From NCBI RefSeq assembly GCF_025165795.1, contig NZ_JAJAGO010000005.1, positions 248,001-312,000 on the forward strand: a stretch of 64,000 nucleotides of DNA, given 5' to 3'. Position numbers and translations under genes: made by a program. This document shows, in pieces, positions 16,522 through 26,118 of this stretch (within the stretch, counting starts at the first letter, position 1; the number at the start of each line of letters is the position of its first letter). The notes under the pieces are model-generated. The model had not been told where the DNA came from and did no database searches. It saw nothing but the letters and a program-made list of their open reading frames with translations. The stretch is from Streptomyces gossypii (GTDB lineage: Bacteria > Actinomycetota > Actinomycetes > Streptomycetales > Streptomycetaceae).

Positions 16522-17784
16522 CTAGGCGGGCAGGGCATGCAGCTTCTTGCCGTGCAGGGCGAAGACACGCTTGCCGTCGGTGGCCACCAGCCACGCGTGA
16601 TGGTCGCCGGACTTGTCGTTGAACGTCCAGTGCAGGTCACCGGTCTTCGGGTCGATGGCGACGATACCGCCCTGCTTGTCGAGGTCCGTGGCGCCGTAGA
16701 GGACGCCACCCGCCTTGACGTACTGCCGGGGCACATGGACCTCCGCGTCCGCGAGGGCCTTGGACTGCCAGATCTTCTTGCCGTTCTGCGGATCGACGGC
16801 CCGCAGGGTCCGGCTGCTGTCGGCGATGTAGAGCACGCCGTCCACGATGCCCGGCTCCTTGAACGTGGTGAGGTGCTCGGACTTCATGGACCACTTCTCG
16901 GCGCCGTCGGACAGGTTGAAGGCCTGAAGTTTCTGCCCCTGCGGGACGATCACCAGGTCCTGGTGGACGACGAAGAAGCCGTAGTTCGTCTTTGTCGTCT
17001 TGTGTGTCCACACCTGCTTACCGGTGGCGGTGTCGCGCACCGTGAGGTTCTTCTTGAAGTCGGTGTAGACGAGATGGCGGCCCTTGACGGCGGCGTGAAT
17101 CCCGTTCTGCTTGGTGCCGAAGTCGCGCTGTTCGCTCCAGGCCGGTTTGCCCGTGCTGCTGTCCAGCGCGGCGATCACGTTGGTCCGGGATGAGCCGTCG
17201 TCCTCGAGTATCTCGGCGATGACGTACACCTGCTTCTCGTCCACCGCGATCGGCCTCGGCTGCCGGACGCCCTTGCCCAGGTGGCTGCGCCAGGTCTCCT
17301 TGCCAGAAGCCGGGTCGTAACCGGCGACGGTGCCGTCGTACTTGCCGCTGGCCAGGTACAGGGTGCCGTTGCCGACCAGCAGCGGCGCACCGGGGACCGC
17401 ACCGTCCTTCAGCGACCACCGCTCCTTGCCGGTCGCCCCGTCAAGGGCGGCGAGCGGATCACCGCTCGCGATCACCACGCCTCCCACGGCCACGAGCTCG
17501 TCGTTGTCACCGTAGGTCTCCGCCGAGGTCGTCTTCGTCCACAGCGGCTCGGGGGCCTTTCCGTCCTCGCGGGCGCCGCCCTCGGAGGGTGTGCCGTCGC
17601 TGGACGGCTTGTCACCCCCGGATCCTCCTGAGCTCCCGCCATCCGCCGCTTCCTCGCGGCAGCCGGTCGCCCCGACCGTCAGGACTGCCAGAGAGAGGCC
17701 GCCCCCTGCCAGCCGCAGTACTCGCCGCCGGGAAGACCTGCCGCCCGACGTGCTGCCACCCGATGTGCGCTCTCCCATGGTCAT
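16522..17784 (-). CDS. PQQ-binding-like beta-propeller lipoprotein, Tat-exported
   Basis: 420 residues. A twin-arginine motif (SRRRVLRLAGG) is followed by a hydrophobic stretch ending in the lipobox-like VGATGC, then a Gly/Ser/Asp-rich linker and a ~330-residue beta-propeller. The propeller repeats motifs such as LDGATGKERW, YDPASGKETW, LDSSTGKPAW and VDPQNGKKIW, typical of PQQ-like/BamB-type blades. It is probably anchored outside the membrane; many such actinobacterial proteins have no known ligand. I use the ATG at 17784; the frame stays open to 17916 but that part has no domain. Single gene, with a hairpin downstream. Confidence 0.87.
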   Translation of the reverse strand: MTMGERTSGGSTSGGRSSRRRVLRLAGGGLSLAVLTVGATGCREEAADGGSSGGSGGDKPSSDGTPSEGGAREDGKAPEPLWTKTTSAETYGDNDELVAVGGVVIASGDPLAALDGATGKERWSLKDGAVPGAPLLVGNGTLYLASGKYDGTVAGYDPASGKETWRSHLGKGVRQPRPIAVDEKQVYVIAEILEDDGSSRTNVIAALDSSTGKPAWSEQRDFGTKQNGIHAAVKGRHLVYTDFKKNLTVRDTATGKQVWTHKTTKTNYGFFVVHQDLVIVPQGQKLQAFNLSDGAEKWSMKSEHLTTFKEPGIVDGVLYIADSSRTLRAVDPQNGKKIWQSKALADAEVHVPRQYVKAGGVLYGATDLDKQGGIVAIDPKTGDLHWTFNDKSGDHHAWLVATDGKRVFALHGKKLHALPA

Positions 17785-18214
17785 CGCGCCGTACCCCCGT
17801 GAGTCGTCAGAGCAGAAACATGCGCAGGCCGATGCCGTACTGGCGTACGGCCCTGCGACCAGGAACGTTAGGCGCTGGCGGGCGCTACGGGAGACGCCAG
17901 GTCCCAACCGGGACAACGCCGTGAACCAACCGGGACATCATCCCCGCACGCCGCTCCGTCCCCCGTGGGCGGCCCGTAGCCCTCCGGTACGCCACCTCCG
18001 TGGGCGACGAATCGGTCGCTGCCGGGCTCGACGGCGTTGCGGTCCTTGCAAAGCGGGGCGTCGTGGCTGACCAGGCGCGCTTGGGCACGGAGATACTCCG
18101 TCCAGCACGCGATGACACCGAACGGTTTCGCGGACATGGGGATGACGCGTTCCCGGTCACTCCTGGATGGAGCGACACGAGAAGGGCAATGACTTTCCCG
18201 CCTTGCCGCTGCGC
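17785..18214. other. Intergenic stretch without a supported gene
   Basis: About 430 bp upstream of the lipoprotein gene. Open frames (for example 17868-18137 minus, 89 codons) have no ribosome site and no recognisable family. It probably holds the lipoprotein promoter, but I could not pick a convincing -35/-10 pair. Confidence 0.4.
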
Positions 18215-18248
18215 ACGGCCCCGGCCCTCTGACGAGGGCCGGGGCCGT
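18215..18248 (-). terminator. Strong hairpin terminator of the PIG-L gene
   Basis: ACGGCCCCGGCCCTC (18215-18229) pairs perfectly with GAGGGCCGGGGCCGT (18234-18248) around a TGAC loop: a 15-bp stem 28 bp beyond the stop of the minus-strand deacetylase gene. Confidence 0.85.
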
Positions 18249-18276
18249 GGGGGCTCCGGAGCCGCGGGGTCCGTCC

Positions 18277-20175
18277 TCAGGAGCGGGGGCCGACTGCCAG
18301 CGGGACTCCGGTGCGGTGGTACTGGGCCACGGAGGCGGGCGAGTCCTCGCTGCGGGCCGCCTCCTGCGGGATGTCCGGCTCGGCCGGGGTGGTGGGCCGG
18401 TCCGGCGGCGGGGTGTAGCCCGTCAGCCGGGCGTTTCCCCATACGTACGGGTCGGCCTGGGCGCTGCCGAACGGGGACCAGGCGAGCCGGGTCTGGCCGG
18501 TCTTGTCCTCGGTGTCGGAGTCGTAGACGAGCACGTTGACTGCGAACGCCTCCGGGTCGGCGGCGGCGGGCAGTTCGGCGAGCGGGATCTTCGTTTCGAC
18601 CGTGTAGCTCCGGTACGGCTCGGTGACCGTGGCGGCGACCCGCATGCCGGGTGCGGTCTCCTTCGCCGGACCCTGGCGGTTGTCACCGTCGCGTTCCGCC
18701 GCAGGCCCGCCGCCGTGCGCCGTGAACGGGAAGATGCCGGCCTTGAAGGTGGTCGAGGTGTCATCGGCCGTGCCGCGCGGGTCGAGGGTGATCTCCACCG
18801 AGTCGGTACGCCAGTGCCGTTTGATGTCCTCCCCGCCCAGTGCGGCGCCCTTGCGGTCGTCGGTGACCTTGACCAGCACGTACAGGTCGTCACCGTGCCG
18901 TGCCAGCTTGGCCGTGGCCGACACGTCGTCGGCGCCGGCCTCCGTGCCCTGCCAGTGCACCAGCGGCAGCTCGGGGCCCGGGTACTCGCCGTCCCGCTCC
19001 ACGCCGTCCAGCACCGGCGCGCCGGACACCTCGGGAATGGTGGTGGAGGGGCCGGCCGGGTAGTCGGGCTGGGCGTTGTTCGCGAGCCAGGGAAGGCCGA
19101 CGCGCGCGGTCCAGCCCTTGAATTCCGCGTACAGCGGCCGGAGTCCGGACTGGGGCCGCACCTCTGCCTCCACGGCCCGTCCGTCGGCGGCCAGCACCGT
19201 GAACCAGTCGGAGCCGAGTTCGGCGGGATCAGTGGGCACCTTCGGCGGCAGGGTGGCGAACCCCTGACTGCGGTACTCGCGGGCTGCATCCCGTTCCACC
19301 TGCGCCCAACTGGCGCCGTGCTCGGAGGACTTGGTGCCCGACCAGACGCCGAAGACCGGTAGCCCGCTGTCCGGGTCGGTGCGGCGCCGCTTCGGCGCGT
19401 CGGGGCCGAGGAGCTTGCCGAAGCGGTAGTTCTGGGCCAGCAGCAGCCGGGGCTGCCAGGGCCGGTAGTGCTCACGGGTGATCTGCGAGGGGAACGCCCG
19501 GGGGTCACCGGCCAGGAAGAACGCCTCGATCGCCAGCCGTGCCGAAAGCTGGTGACCACCGTGCTGGTTGAACGGGCGCGGGTCCATGGTGACCACGGTG
19601 TACGGGGTGGTGGCGCGGATCAGCCGGACCATCCGCTCCAGGGTGTCCCGTTCATCCCAGATCGCAGCCGTCAGCGGCCCCGACAGAGTGTACCAGAAGT
19701 CCGGCTTGTCGAGGTAGTAGACGTTGGTGATCCCGGCGGGCGCGGTCGCCTTCCGTTCCTCGTCCTCCCGGATCAGCCCGAGCTCGGCGCCCTCCTCGAG
19801 CCCGACCGCGTTCCCGCCGCCCTCGCCGCGGGTGACGGTCAGGACGCCGGTGCTGACCCCGTACCGCTCCCGCCACTGCCCGAACGTGGAGAAGTTGCCG
19901 TGCTCGTCGTCGGGGTGGGCGCCGACGAACAGCACGTCGTTGTGGGCGCGGTCATGCCGCCCGCGTGCCCCGCGGCGCGGGCGCGGGGCGCTCCAGCCTT
20001 CCGCCTGGGCCAAGGGTGAGGCCGCGGCCAGTGCCGTGCCCGCCAGGCCCGCGACGAGCGCGGCCGAGACGGTACGGCGGCTCGGTGCGGAGTCCGCCAT
20101 GCCGCGACGGGCCGCCTCACCTTCGGCTGGTCCCCCTCCGGGCTCCCTGCCGTCCCCCTGCGTCGAGTTCGTCAC
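18277..20175 (-). CDS. Exported PIG-L (LmbE-like) deacetylase with C-terminal sugar-binding-like domain
   Basis: 632 residues. The GTG at 20175 is chosen for the ideal GGGAGGGA ribosome site 6 nt upstream. A long N-region then precedes a twin-arginine signal (SRRTVSAALVAGLAG, about 32-46). The catalytic PIG-L/LmbE zinc-deacetylase domain has AHPDDE (86-91) and the later QHGGHQ metal-ligand segment. From about residue 385 a beta-rich module (GAPVLDGV ... VEITLDPRG) resembles CBM9-type carbohydrate-binding domains. The family removes N-acetyl groups from GlcNAc-type sugars; the C-terminal module and export suggest a polymeric or cell-wall glycan substrate, which is inference. It stands alone with its own terminator. 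Confidence 0.87.
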   Translation of the reverse strand: MTNSTQGDGREPGGGPAEGEAARRGMADSAPSRRTVSAALVAGLAGTALAAASPLAQAEGWSAPRPRRGARGRHDRAHNDVLFVGAHPDDEHGNFSTFGQWRERYGVSTGVLTVTRGEGGGNAVGLEEGAELGLIREDEERKATAPAGITNVYYLDKPDFWYTLSGPLTAAIWDERDTLERMVRLIRATTPYTVVTMDPRPFNQHGGHQLSARLAIEAFFLAGDPRAFPSQITREHYRPWQPRLLLAQNYRFGKLLGPDAPKRRRTDPDSGLPVFGVWSGTKSSEHGASWAQVERDAAREYRSQGFATLPPKVPTDPAELGSDWFTVLAADGRAVEAEVRPQSGLRPLYAEFKGWTARVGLPWLANNAQPDYPAGPSTTIPEVSGAPVLDGVERDGEYPGPELPLVHWQGTEAGADDVSATAKLARHGDDLYVLVKVTDDRKGAALGGEDIKRHWRTDSVEITLDPRGTADDTSTTFKAGIFPFTAHGGGPAAERDGDNRQGPAKETAPGMRVAATVTEPYRSYTVETKIPLAELPAAADPEAFAVNVLVYDSDTEDKTGQTRLAWSPFGSAQADPYVWGNARLTGYTPPPDRPTTPAEPDIPQEAARSEDSPASVAQYHRTGVPLAVGPRS

Positions 20176-20542
20176 CCGCGTCCCTCCCATGTGCCGTGCC
20201 TGGTACGCCTGTGCGTGTTGAGGCTCGTGAGGAGTTTTTCTACTGCCGGGCCCTCCATTCGGCAAGGGGTTTGTCAGGACATCTTGTCTAACGAACCGTC
20301 ACTGACTACCCGCGACCGGTTGCCGCGGAGCCGCGAACTGTCGCGGCACCAGCCCGGCGGCCCGTCCTCGGGTCACGGGTCACGGGTTTCACGGGTCACG
20401 ACGTCGGACTCCGCGCTGCCTTCGGGCGCCTCGTCCGTCACACCGATGACATCGAACAATCGAGCTGAGGCGATGGAAGCCGGTTCCGGGTGTGGGTCCG
20501 GCCCCGCGGGGGAATCAGCTGCGAGGAGCAGGGGGGCCTGTC
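20176..20542. other. Divergent intergenic region with short GGGTCAC repeats
   Basis: About 365 bp between the PIG-L gene and the CHAT cassette. GGGTCAC occurs three times within 20370-20400 and a fourth, weaker copy abuts. No gene is visible. Promoters for both directions should be here, but none stands out. Confidence 0.5.
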
Positions 20543-21433
20543 ATGGAGTACACGCGGAACGACAAGCTGATCGCACTGGGTACCTGGGGAGTACGCGGCA
20601 AGCGTCTGCCCGTGCCCGACGACAAGGCATTCCAGCCGGTGGACACGGCTCCGCCCGGCTCGGCGCAAACAGACACCATGCACATGCACATCAAAAACAA
20701 CAACGACCTTCTCAACAAGGTGCCTCCGGGGGCCGCCATGGCCAGGGTCGGCCTGCGGCTCATCAGCAACCACCGCAAGGAGAAGGCCAGGCAGGGCCCC
20801 CGGTGGAACGTGAAGCGCGCGGGTGACGCAGCCGGTGCCTTCCTGGACGACGTCGCGGTCTACTGCCTGGGCCAGTGGAACTGGGGGCTCGCAGCGGAGG
20901 CGGAGCTGTCGAGGCTGCTGCCCGGGCTCTCGGCGCACCTGCGCAGGCTCACCAATGCCAGGGACGTGATGCGTCAGCACGAGAAGTTCCGGGTGCGGAG
21001 CAGGGCCGCCGAGCTGACCGAACCCGCGCTGGCGGACGCCCAGCACATATCGCAGACCATCGGCGCTCACTACCGCGCCGTCCCGCCGCCCGCCTCGATG
21101 CCCTGGATCGTTGTGCGACTCACCGCCGCCCAGCGGGCACGGGCGCTCGCCGGTGCTGTGGCGACCTACGACGTTCACGTCGGGTCCTGGTACGCCTTCG
21201 TCTTCGCCCCGCCCCTGCCGTCCACACGCGCACCGATGCTGCGTGACCTCAGCGCCGCGCTGCGCGTCGAGCCCGCGGTCCGGGCCTGCGAGGCGAAGCG
21301 TAAGCGCTGCCACGTGCTGGCCTGTACGGGTGCGGTCGCCCGCCGCGACGCCCGGGAGGCGGTCCAGGAGCTGAAGGACGCCGTCTCGGCGTTCGAGGAA
21401 GCCGTTTACCGGGCGGTCGCGACCGGGACATGA
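20543..21433 (+). CDS. Uncharacterised protein, first gene of the CHAT cassette
   Basis: 296 residues of no family I recognise. The N-terminus (MEYTRNDKLIALGTWGVRG) is followed by a His/Met/Asn patch (TMHMHIKNNNDLLNKVPP), a basic segment and a mostly alpha-helical remainder with many Arg/Ala/Leu. The last 60 residues look coiled-coil-like. No signal peptide or membrane helix. The ATG at 20543 follows AGGAGCAGGGGGG; the frame extends slightly upstream to 20492. It precedes the CHAT-WD40 gene by 136 bp on the same strand, so it may be a substrate, partner or regulator of that protease. This is position-based inference only. Confidence 0.65.
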   Translation: MEYTRNDKLIALGTWGVRGKRLPVPDDKAFQPVDTAPPGSAQTDTMHMHIKNNNDLLNKVPPGAAMARVGLRLISNHRKEKARQGPRWNVKRAGDAAGAFLDDVAVYCLGQWNWGLAAEAELSRLLPGLSAHLRRLTNARDVMRQHEKFRVRSRAAELTEPALADAQHISQTIGAHYRAVPPPASMPWIVVRLTAAQRARALAGAVATYDVHVGSWYAFVFAPPLPSTRAPMLRDLSAALRVEPAVRACEAKRKRCHVLACTGAVARRDAREAVQELKDAVSAFEEAVYRAVATGT

Positions 21434-21569
21434 CGTGTGGAAGCAGCCCGCACAGCCCTGCGAGCAGGGTCTCCCGCCTTGCAGGCGGTCCTGAGCGGTC
21501 CTGGGCCTGGAGGCTGTCGGCGGGCGGGGCCCGGAGCTTGAGCGGCGGATGCGGAGCGGAGGGGGAGCC

Positions 21570-23813
21570 GTGGGCGATCTCGATCTTCGGGTGCGAGTCG
21601 TGGGGCGTGGTGAGCACGGATACCAGGTGATCGTCGAGGCGCCTGACGACGGCGAGGCCACCACGGATCTCCGGCTTCCTTCGAAGCCGGAGCTGGAGGA
21701 ACTCCTCGCTCGGGTCCCTGAGGCTCTCTGGAAGTCGTCGGCACGCCTGCGGCGCAGCGCGACCGCTGCGGAGCAGCCGGTGCGGGACCTTGGCCGCGCG
21801 CTGTTCGACGCACTGCTGAGCGGCGACGGGCGCGGGCTGCTGACGGCGAGCCGCGGCCGTGCCGCCCAGCAGGGCAGGAGGCTGCGCATCGTACTGCGGA
21901 TACAGCCGCCGGAGCTGGCCCGGCTGCCATGGGAGTTCATGTACGACACCGGCGAGGACGGCTATCTCTGCCTCGCCATGCCGCTGGTCCGGTACCCGCA
22001 GCTGCCGACACCGGTGCGCCCGCTGCGAGTCGAATCACCGCTGCGTGTGCTGTGCATGATCGCCAGGCCCGATGACCAGGGCCCCTTGCAGACGGAGCAC
22101 GAGCAGCAGCGAATACGGGAGTCACTGGCCGGCCTGGTGGATGCGAGGAAGGTCGAACTGGGTTTCGTGGAGGGGCAGTCCTGGCGGCATCTCCAGGCGG
22201 CCCTGCGCCCGCGACGCGGGACCGGCGCCGCGAACGGGCGGGGGGAGACGGAACCGGCCCAGCCGCGCGGGCCGTGGCATGTGCTCCACTTCATCGGCCA
22301 TGGCGGCTACGACGAGGCGGCGCAGGAGGGCACCGTGGCTCTGGTCGGGGAGGACGGCGGGGCCTATCATCTCGGTGCGGAGATGCTCGCCACGATGCTG
22401 GCCGGGCACCCCTCGCTGCGGCTGGTGGTGCTGAACGCGTGTGAAACGGACCGCGGCGCGCCGAGCGACCCCTTCTCCAGCGTCGCCGGAGCGTTGACCA
22501 GGCGCGGAACCCCGGCCGTGCTGGCGATGCGGTATCCGGTCTCCGACGAGGTCGCGATCGAGTTCGGCGCCACCTTCTACAAGGGGCTGGCCTCCCAGCA
22601 GTCCGTCGACGACGCCGTCCTGGGCGCCCGGCAGAGCATGCGTCTGGCACTGCCCACCACCTTGGAGTGGGGCACGCCTGTGCTGTACATGCGGTCCGCG
22701 GACGGGCTGCTGTTCGACCTCGACTCCGCTGTTGTCACCACGGCCGGGGGCGGCGCGACGGTCCTGCCGCAGGGCGGCTTTGGGAGCGCACCGCCGGTGG
22801 AGACCGAGAGGGCGCCGGCGCCCGGCGGAAGCCGTCCTCGGCAGACCGTCACCGTGCCGCCGCCACCGCCACCGTCCCCGCCACAGAGGCGACGCGACCC
22901 GGCTGCCTGGAAGCGGCTGACGACGGTCACCCTTCCCTGGCGAGTGAGGGCCGTCGGGTTCTCCTCGGGTGAGCTGCGGCTGGCGATGAGGATGGGGCGG
23001 CGGCACAGCCTCGTCATCGCTGATGCCGACGGGCGGGAACGGCAGCAGATCCCGCACCGGGACGTATGGTCCGCCGACTTCAGCACGGAGGGACGTCTGC
23101 TTGCCACCGAAGGCGCCGACAGATACCTGCGCACGTGGGATGTGGCCACCGGCCGGCCGCTGTGCGGGGTCCGTCATCCGAGAAGAATCGAGCGGCTGGC
23201 GTTCAGCCCCGACGGCGCACTCATCGCCACCGGAACCGGCGGGCGGACTGTTCGCGTCTGGGATGCGGCGACAGGGGATCTGTGTCAGGAACTGACCACC
23301 GACTGGTCCTTGCGGCAACGGCTCGAAAGAGGCTGGGTCAGGAACCTGGCGTTCAGTCCGGACGGCACTCGTCTCGCCACCGGCAATACCTACGGGTTCG
23401 CCGAGATGTTCGCCGTCAGCACCGGAGAGCGGCTCTTCAGCTTCCGTCATGCCAGCTCAGGGTGGGGGAAGGGAGTGAGTGCGGTGGCCTTCAGCCCCGA
23501 TGGCAGACGGCTGGTCACCGCGGACGCGGAAGGCGACGTGTACGTCTGGGACGCCGAGGGCCATAGCCACCAACGCACCCTTCCGCACCGGAAGGGTGCG
23601 TACGGATTGGCGTTCAGTCCGGATGGAGAGTTGCTCGCCGTGGCCATCGCCCTGGGAAGCACAGACGTCTGGGATCTCGATTCCGGAGGAGGTCCGCTCT
23701 TTCGGATCGCACATCGTGCCGAGTACGCGCCGTCGGTCGCCTTCAGTCCGGAGGGGACGCGACTGGTCAGTGTCAGGGATACGGAAATGCTCATCTGGGA
23801 ATCCGAGGGGTGA
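21570..23813 (+). CDS. CHAT-domain caspase-like protease with WD40 repeats
   Basis: 747 residues. After ~80 residues comes a CHAT (separase/caspase-like) peptidase domain with the catalytic His244 in LHFIGHGGY and Cys291 in VLNACETD. A Pro-rich linker (PPPPPPSPPQRRR, about 435-450) leads to a C-terminal WD40 propeller with blades ending LRTWDVATG, VRVWDAATG, VYVWDAEG, TDVWDLDSG and LIWESEG. CHAT proteases with sensor repeats act in programmed cell death and anti-phage conflict systems, cleaving a partner when the sensor is triggered. Start at GTG 21570 (GGAGGGGGAG just upstream). The stop overlaps the next gene's GTG, so that product is probably made in proportion. Confidence 0.88.
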   Translation: MGDLDLRVRVVGRGEHGYQVIVEAPDDGEATTDLRLPSKPELEELLARVPEALWKSSARLRRSATAAEQPVRDLGRALFDALLSGDGRGLLTASRGRAAQQGRRLRIVLRIQPPELARLPWEFMYDTGEDGYLCLAMPLVRYPQLPTPVRPLRVESPLRVLCMIARPDDQGPLQTEHEQQRIRESLAGLVDARKVELGFVEGQSWRHLQAALRPRRGTGAANGRGETEPAQPRGPWHVLHFIGHGGYDEAAQEGTVALVGEDGGAYHLGAEMLATMLAGHPSLRLVVLNACETDRGAPSDPFSSVAGALTRRGTPAVLAMRYPVSDEVAIEFGATFYKGLASQQSVDDAVLGARQSMRLALPTTLEWGTPVLYMRSADGLLFDLDSAVVTTAGGGATVLPQGGFGSAPPVETERAPAPGGSRPRQTVTVPPPPPPSPPQRRRDPAAWKRLTTVTLPWRVRAVGFSSGELRLAMRMGRRHSLVIADADGRERQQIPHRDVWSADFSTEGRLLATEGADRYLRTWDVATGRPLCGVRHPRRIERLAFSPDGALIATGTGGRTVRVWDAATGDLCQELTTDWSLRQRLERGWVRNLAFSPDGTRLATGNTYGFAEMFAVSTGERLFSFRHASSGWGKGVSAVAFSPDGRRLVTADAEGDVYVWDAEGHSHQRTLPHRKGAYGLAFSPDGELLAVAIALGSTDVWDLDSGGGPLFRIAHRAEYAPSVAFSPEGTRLVSVRDTEMLIWESEG

Positions 23814-24337
23814 GGGCAGTGGCTGAGACCGGATCGGCACCGGCCGAACTGTACGTCGACGCGCAGGTAACCGAGGAACAGGACGAACCACTGCGGCAGG
23901 TCCTGACAGCTCTGGGCTATGAGCCACAGGTCAAGGTGGCACCGAGGCAGCGCAACGATCAGCTGACCGCGTTGCTCGTACTCGTGCTCCCGTTGACGGG
24001 CTTCCTGAACGGGCTCGGGGACAGGGCCGCCGGGGACCTGTACGAAGGGTTCCGTGCCGCCGTACGCGGCCTCTTCCGACGCCGTGGTTCCGGGCGCCGA
24101 GTGCCGGCAGCGCCGCAGGACACGGACCCGCAGAGCGAGAACCGGCCCATCGTGCTGCAGGACCCTGCCACCGGCCTGCAGATCGTGCTCGATCCCGAGC
24201 TGCCCGACGGGGGTTACCAGCAGTTGCTGACCCTGGACCTCTCCAGGTTCCGGCAGGGCCCGGTCCGCTACGACCGCGACCAAAGCCGCTGGCTCTCGGA
24301 TCTGGACGCGGCGCAGGACAACACGCCGGGATCGTGA
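23810..24337 (+). CDS. Small uncharacterised partner of the CHAT protease
   Basis: 175 residues. A short N-terminal alpha/beta part (ELYVDAQVTEEQDE) and one hydrophobic helix near residues 50-68 (LTALLVLVLPLTGFLNGL) come first. A basic segment (RRRGSGRR) and a beta-rich C-terminus (RPIVLQDPATGLQIVLDPE) follow. Unknown family. The layout recalls small effector-associated proteins of actinobacterial conflict systems, but I could not match it. Start GTG at 23810 overlaps the CHAT gene stop by 4 nt (GTGA). The single membrane-like helix makes it a candidate membrane-acting substrate or effector; this is inference. Confidence 0.7.
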   Translation: MRAVAETGSAPAELYVDAQVTEEQDEPLRQVLTALGYEPQVKVAPRQRNDQLTALLVLVLPLTGFLNGLGDRAAGDLYEGFRAAVRGLFRRRGSGRRVPAAPQDTDPQSENRPIVLQDPATGLQIVLDPELPDGGYQQLLTLDLSRFRQGPVRYDRDQSRWLSDLDAAQDNTPGS

Positions 24338-24368
24338 CCACAGCGGGCGTCCCCACATCGGCGCGTGA

Positions 24369-24401
24369 GGGAAGAGCAGGGGAGAGCAGGGGAGAGAAGG
24401 G
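24369..24401. repeat. Short GGGGAGAGCA-type tandem repeat
   Basis: Three imperfect 10-bp copies (GGGAAGAGCA, GGGGAGAGCA, GGGGAGAGAA) lie in the 285-bp gap between the CHAT cassette and the conservon. A possible conservon promoter follows (TTGGGC near 24418, TATGTA near 24433). Confidence 0.5.
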
Positions 24402-24621
24402 TGACGATCAGACGGCTTGGGCAACTGACCTGTATGTAAAGCCGCTTGTATGGAAACATGCCCGGCAGTGATCGACTGGCAGGTGTCATCGACCGCGACG
24501 GTTCGGCTCTGCCCCGACGCAGGGACGCAGGACGCTGCGCTCCACAGTCGCCGGAGACTCCTCGTGGCCCGGTTGCCCCGCCTCCTCTCCACCTTCGTCC
24601 CACAGTCATTGAGGAATGCCG

Positions 24622-26115
24622 ATGGTCCGCGCCGGTACGTCCACCGAAGTCCGGGTGCCCTCCTCCGCGCCCATCTGGCTCATCCCTCCGGCGCTGCTCG
24701 GCGGCTCCGCGGTGGTGGCACTGGCGCTCGTTCCCGGCCACCTGCGCGCGGCCGTCGCCTGGTGCGGCGCGGCAGCGGTGCTCGTCGTGGCACTGCTCGC
24801 GCGGGAGGCCGTGCGCCGGGGCCGTCAGCTCGCCGCGCTGCGCGAGCGGAGCGCCGCCGACGAGGCGGAGCTGCGACGCCGGCTGGCCGCACAGGAGGCC
24901 CAAGCCGTACGACTGGCCAAGGAGTTGCCCGCAGCGGTCGCCCGGCTCCAGGAGGGGGCGCTCGCCGAGGAGGCGCTCTCGGGCCTGGTCCCAGGCGTGG
25001 GGTCGGCCCCGGAACTCGAAGAGGCTCACCAGGCGGTGCTGCGTTCGGTGCTGGAGGCGGTGGAGGCCGAGGAGGGCCTCCGCGACTCCGCGCAACGGGC
25101 GTTCGTGAACATCGCCCGGCGCGTGCAGGCAATCGTCCACCAGCAGTCCCAGGACCTGCGGGAGATGGAGGACAAGCACGGCGAGAACCCGGACGTCTTC
25201 GGCGATCTGCTCCACCTCGATCACGGCACCGCGCTGATCGGACGCCTCGCGGACAGCATCGCCGTGCTCGGCAGCGCACGTCCCGGCCGCCAGTGGCAGC
25301 AGGACGTACCGATGTTCAACGTACTGCGCGGCGCCATGTCGCGGATCATGGATTACCGGCGCATCGACCTCCACTCGGTGGCGGAGTTCGCCGTCGTCGG
25401 GCCCGCCGTGGAGCCGCTGATCCACGCGGTGGCCGAACTCCTCGACAACGCGACCCGTTACTCGCCGCCGCAGACACGCGTCCACCTCACGGCGATGGAG
25501 ACCCAGACGGGTGTCGCCGTGGAGATCGAGGACGCGGGGATCGGCCTGACCGACGAGGCGCGCAGCCGTGCCGAGCGCGCGCTCGCGCAGGCGTCCGCCG
25601 GGCTGGACCTGAACGACCTGGGGGAGACCCCGCGCCTCGGCCTGGCCGTCGTCGGGCGCCTGTCCCAGGCCAACGACTTCACGGTCTCCCTGCGGCCCTC
25701 GGCCTACGGTGGCGTACGGGCCGTGCTGACGGTGCCGCAGCGCCTGCTCACGGTGACACCCTCGCCCGGCGGGCAGATCGCCCGGGCCGCCACGCTGCCG
25801 CCGATCCGGCCACGGCCGAGGCCCATGACCGGGCCCAGCGAGACGCCCGCGGAGGAACTGGAGGCCGCTGTTCCGCGCGCGGCGAACGGACTGCCCCAGC
25901 GGCGCCGTCACCGCGCCGCCGCGCCGCCGCCCGCCAGACCCGCCGGGGCGGTGCCCGCGCCGTCGGCCGCCGGGGCCGCCGCGACCGCCGGGCCTTCCGA
26001 GCCGCCAACGGAGCCCGGGATGTGGCTTGCCGCCTTCCAGAGCGGTGTTTCGGCTGAGCCCGCCGCAGCCGATCCCATGCGTAACGGGGACGAGGCGACG
26101 AGCGAAGGTGAGTAG
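24622..26115 (+). CDS. cvnA: Conservon sensor ATPase CvnA (membrane histidine-kinase-like)
   Basis: 497 residues with two N-terminal membrane helices (about 15-60), a coiled-coil, then a helical region and a HATPase_c domain. The ATP N-box is HAVAELLDNATRYSPP, the G1 box EDAGIGL, and GLAVVGRLSQ forms the later glycine region. The C-terminal ~130 residues are Ala/Pro-rich and disordered. Conservons (cvnA-D) form a membrane-associated, G-protein-like signalling complex in Streptomyces, with CvnA as sensor. The ATG at 24622 fits GAGGA at 24611-24615; the in-frame ATG at 24616 is too close. It heads a five-gene coupled operon reaching the P450 gene. Confidence 0.92.
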   Translation: MVRAGTSTEVRVPSSAPIWLIPPALLGGSAVVALALVPGHLRAAVAWCGAAAVLVVALLAREAVRRGRQLAALRERSAADEAELRRRLAAQEAQAVRLAKELPAAVARLQEGALAEEALSGLVPGVGSAPELEEAHQAVLRSVLEAVEAEEGLRDSAQRAFVNIARRVQAIVHQQSQDLREMEDKHGENPDVFGDLLHLDHGTALIGRLADSIAVLGSARPGRQWQQDVPMFNVLRGAMSRIMDYRRIDLHSVAEFAVVGPAVEPLIHAVAELLDNATRYSPPQTRVHLTAMETQTGVAVEIEDAGIGLTDEARSRAERALAQASAGLDLNDLGETPRLGLAVVGRLSQANDFTVSLRPSAYGGVRAVLTVPQRLLTVTPSPGGQIARAATLPPIRPRPRPMTGPSETPAEELEAAVPRAANGLPQRRRHRAAAPPPARPAGAVPAPSAAGAAATAGPSEPPTEPGMWLAAFQSGVSAEPAAADPMRNGDEATSEGE

Positions 26116-26118
26116 AGC

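Noticed and set aside
17868..18137. 89-codon minus-strand ORF
   Set aside because: No ribosome site and no family resemblance; kept only as part of the intergenic description.
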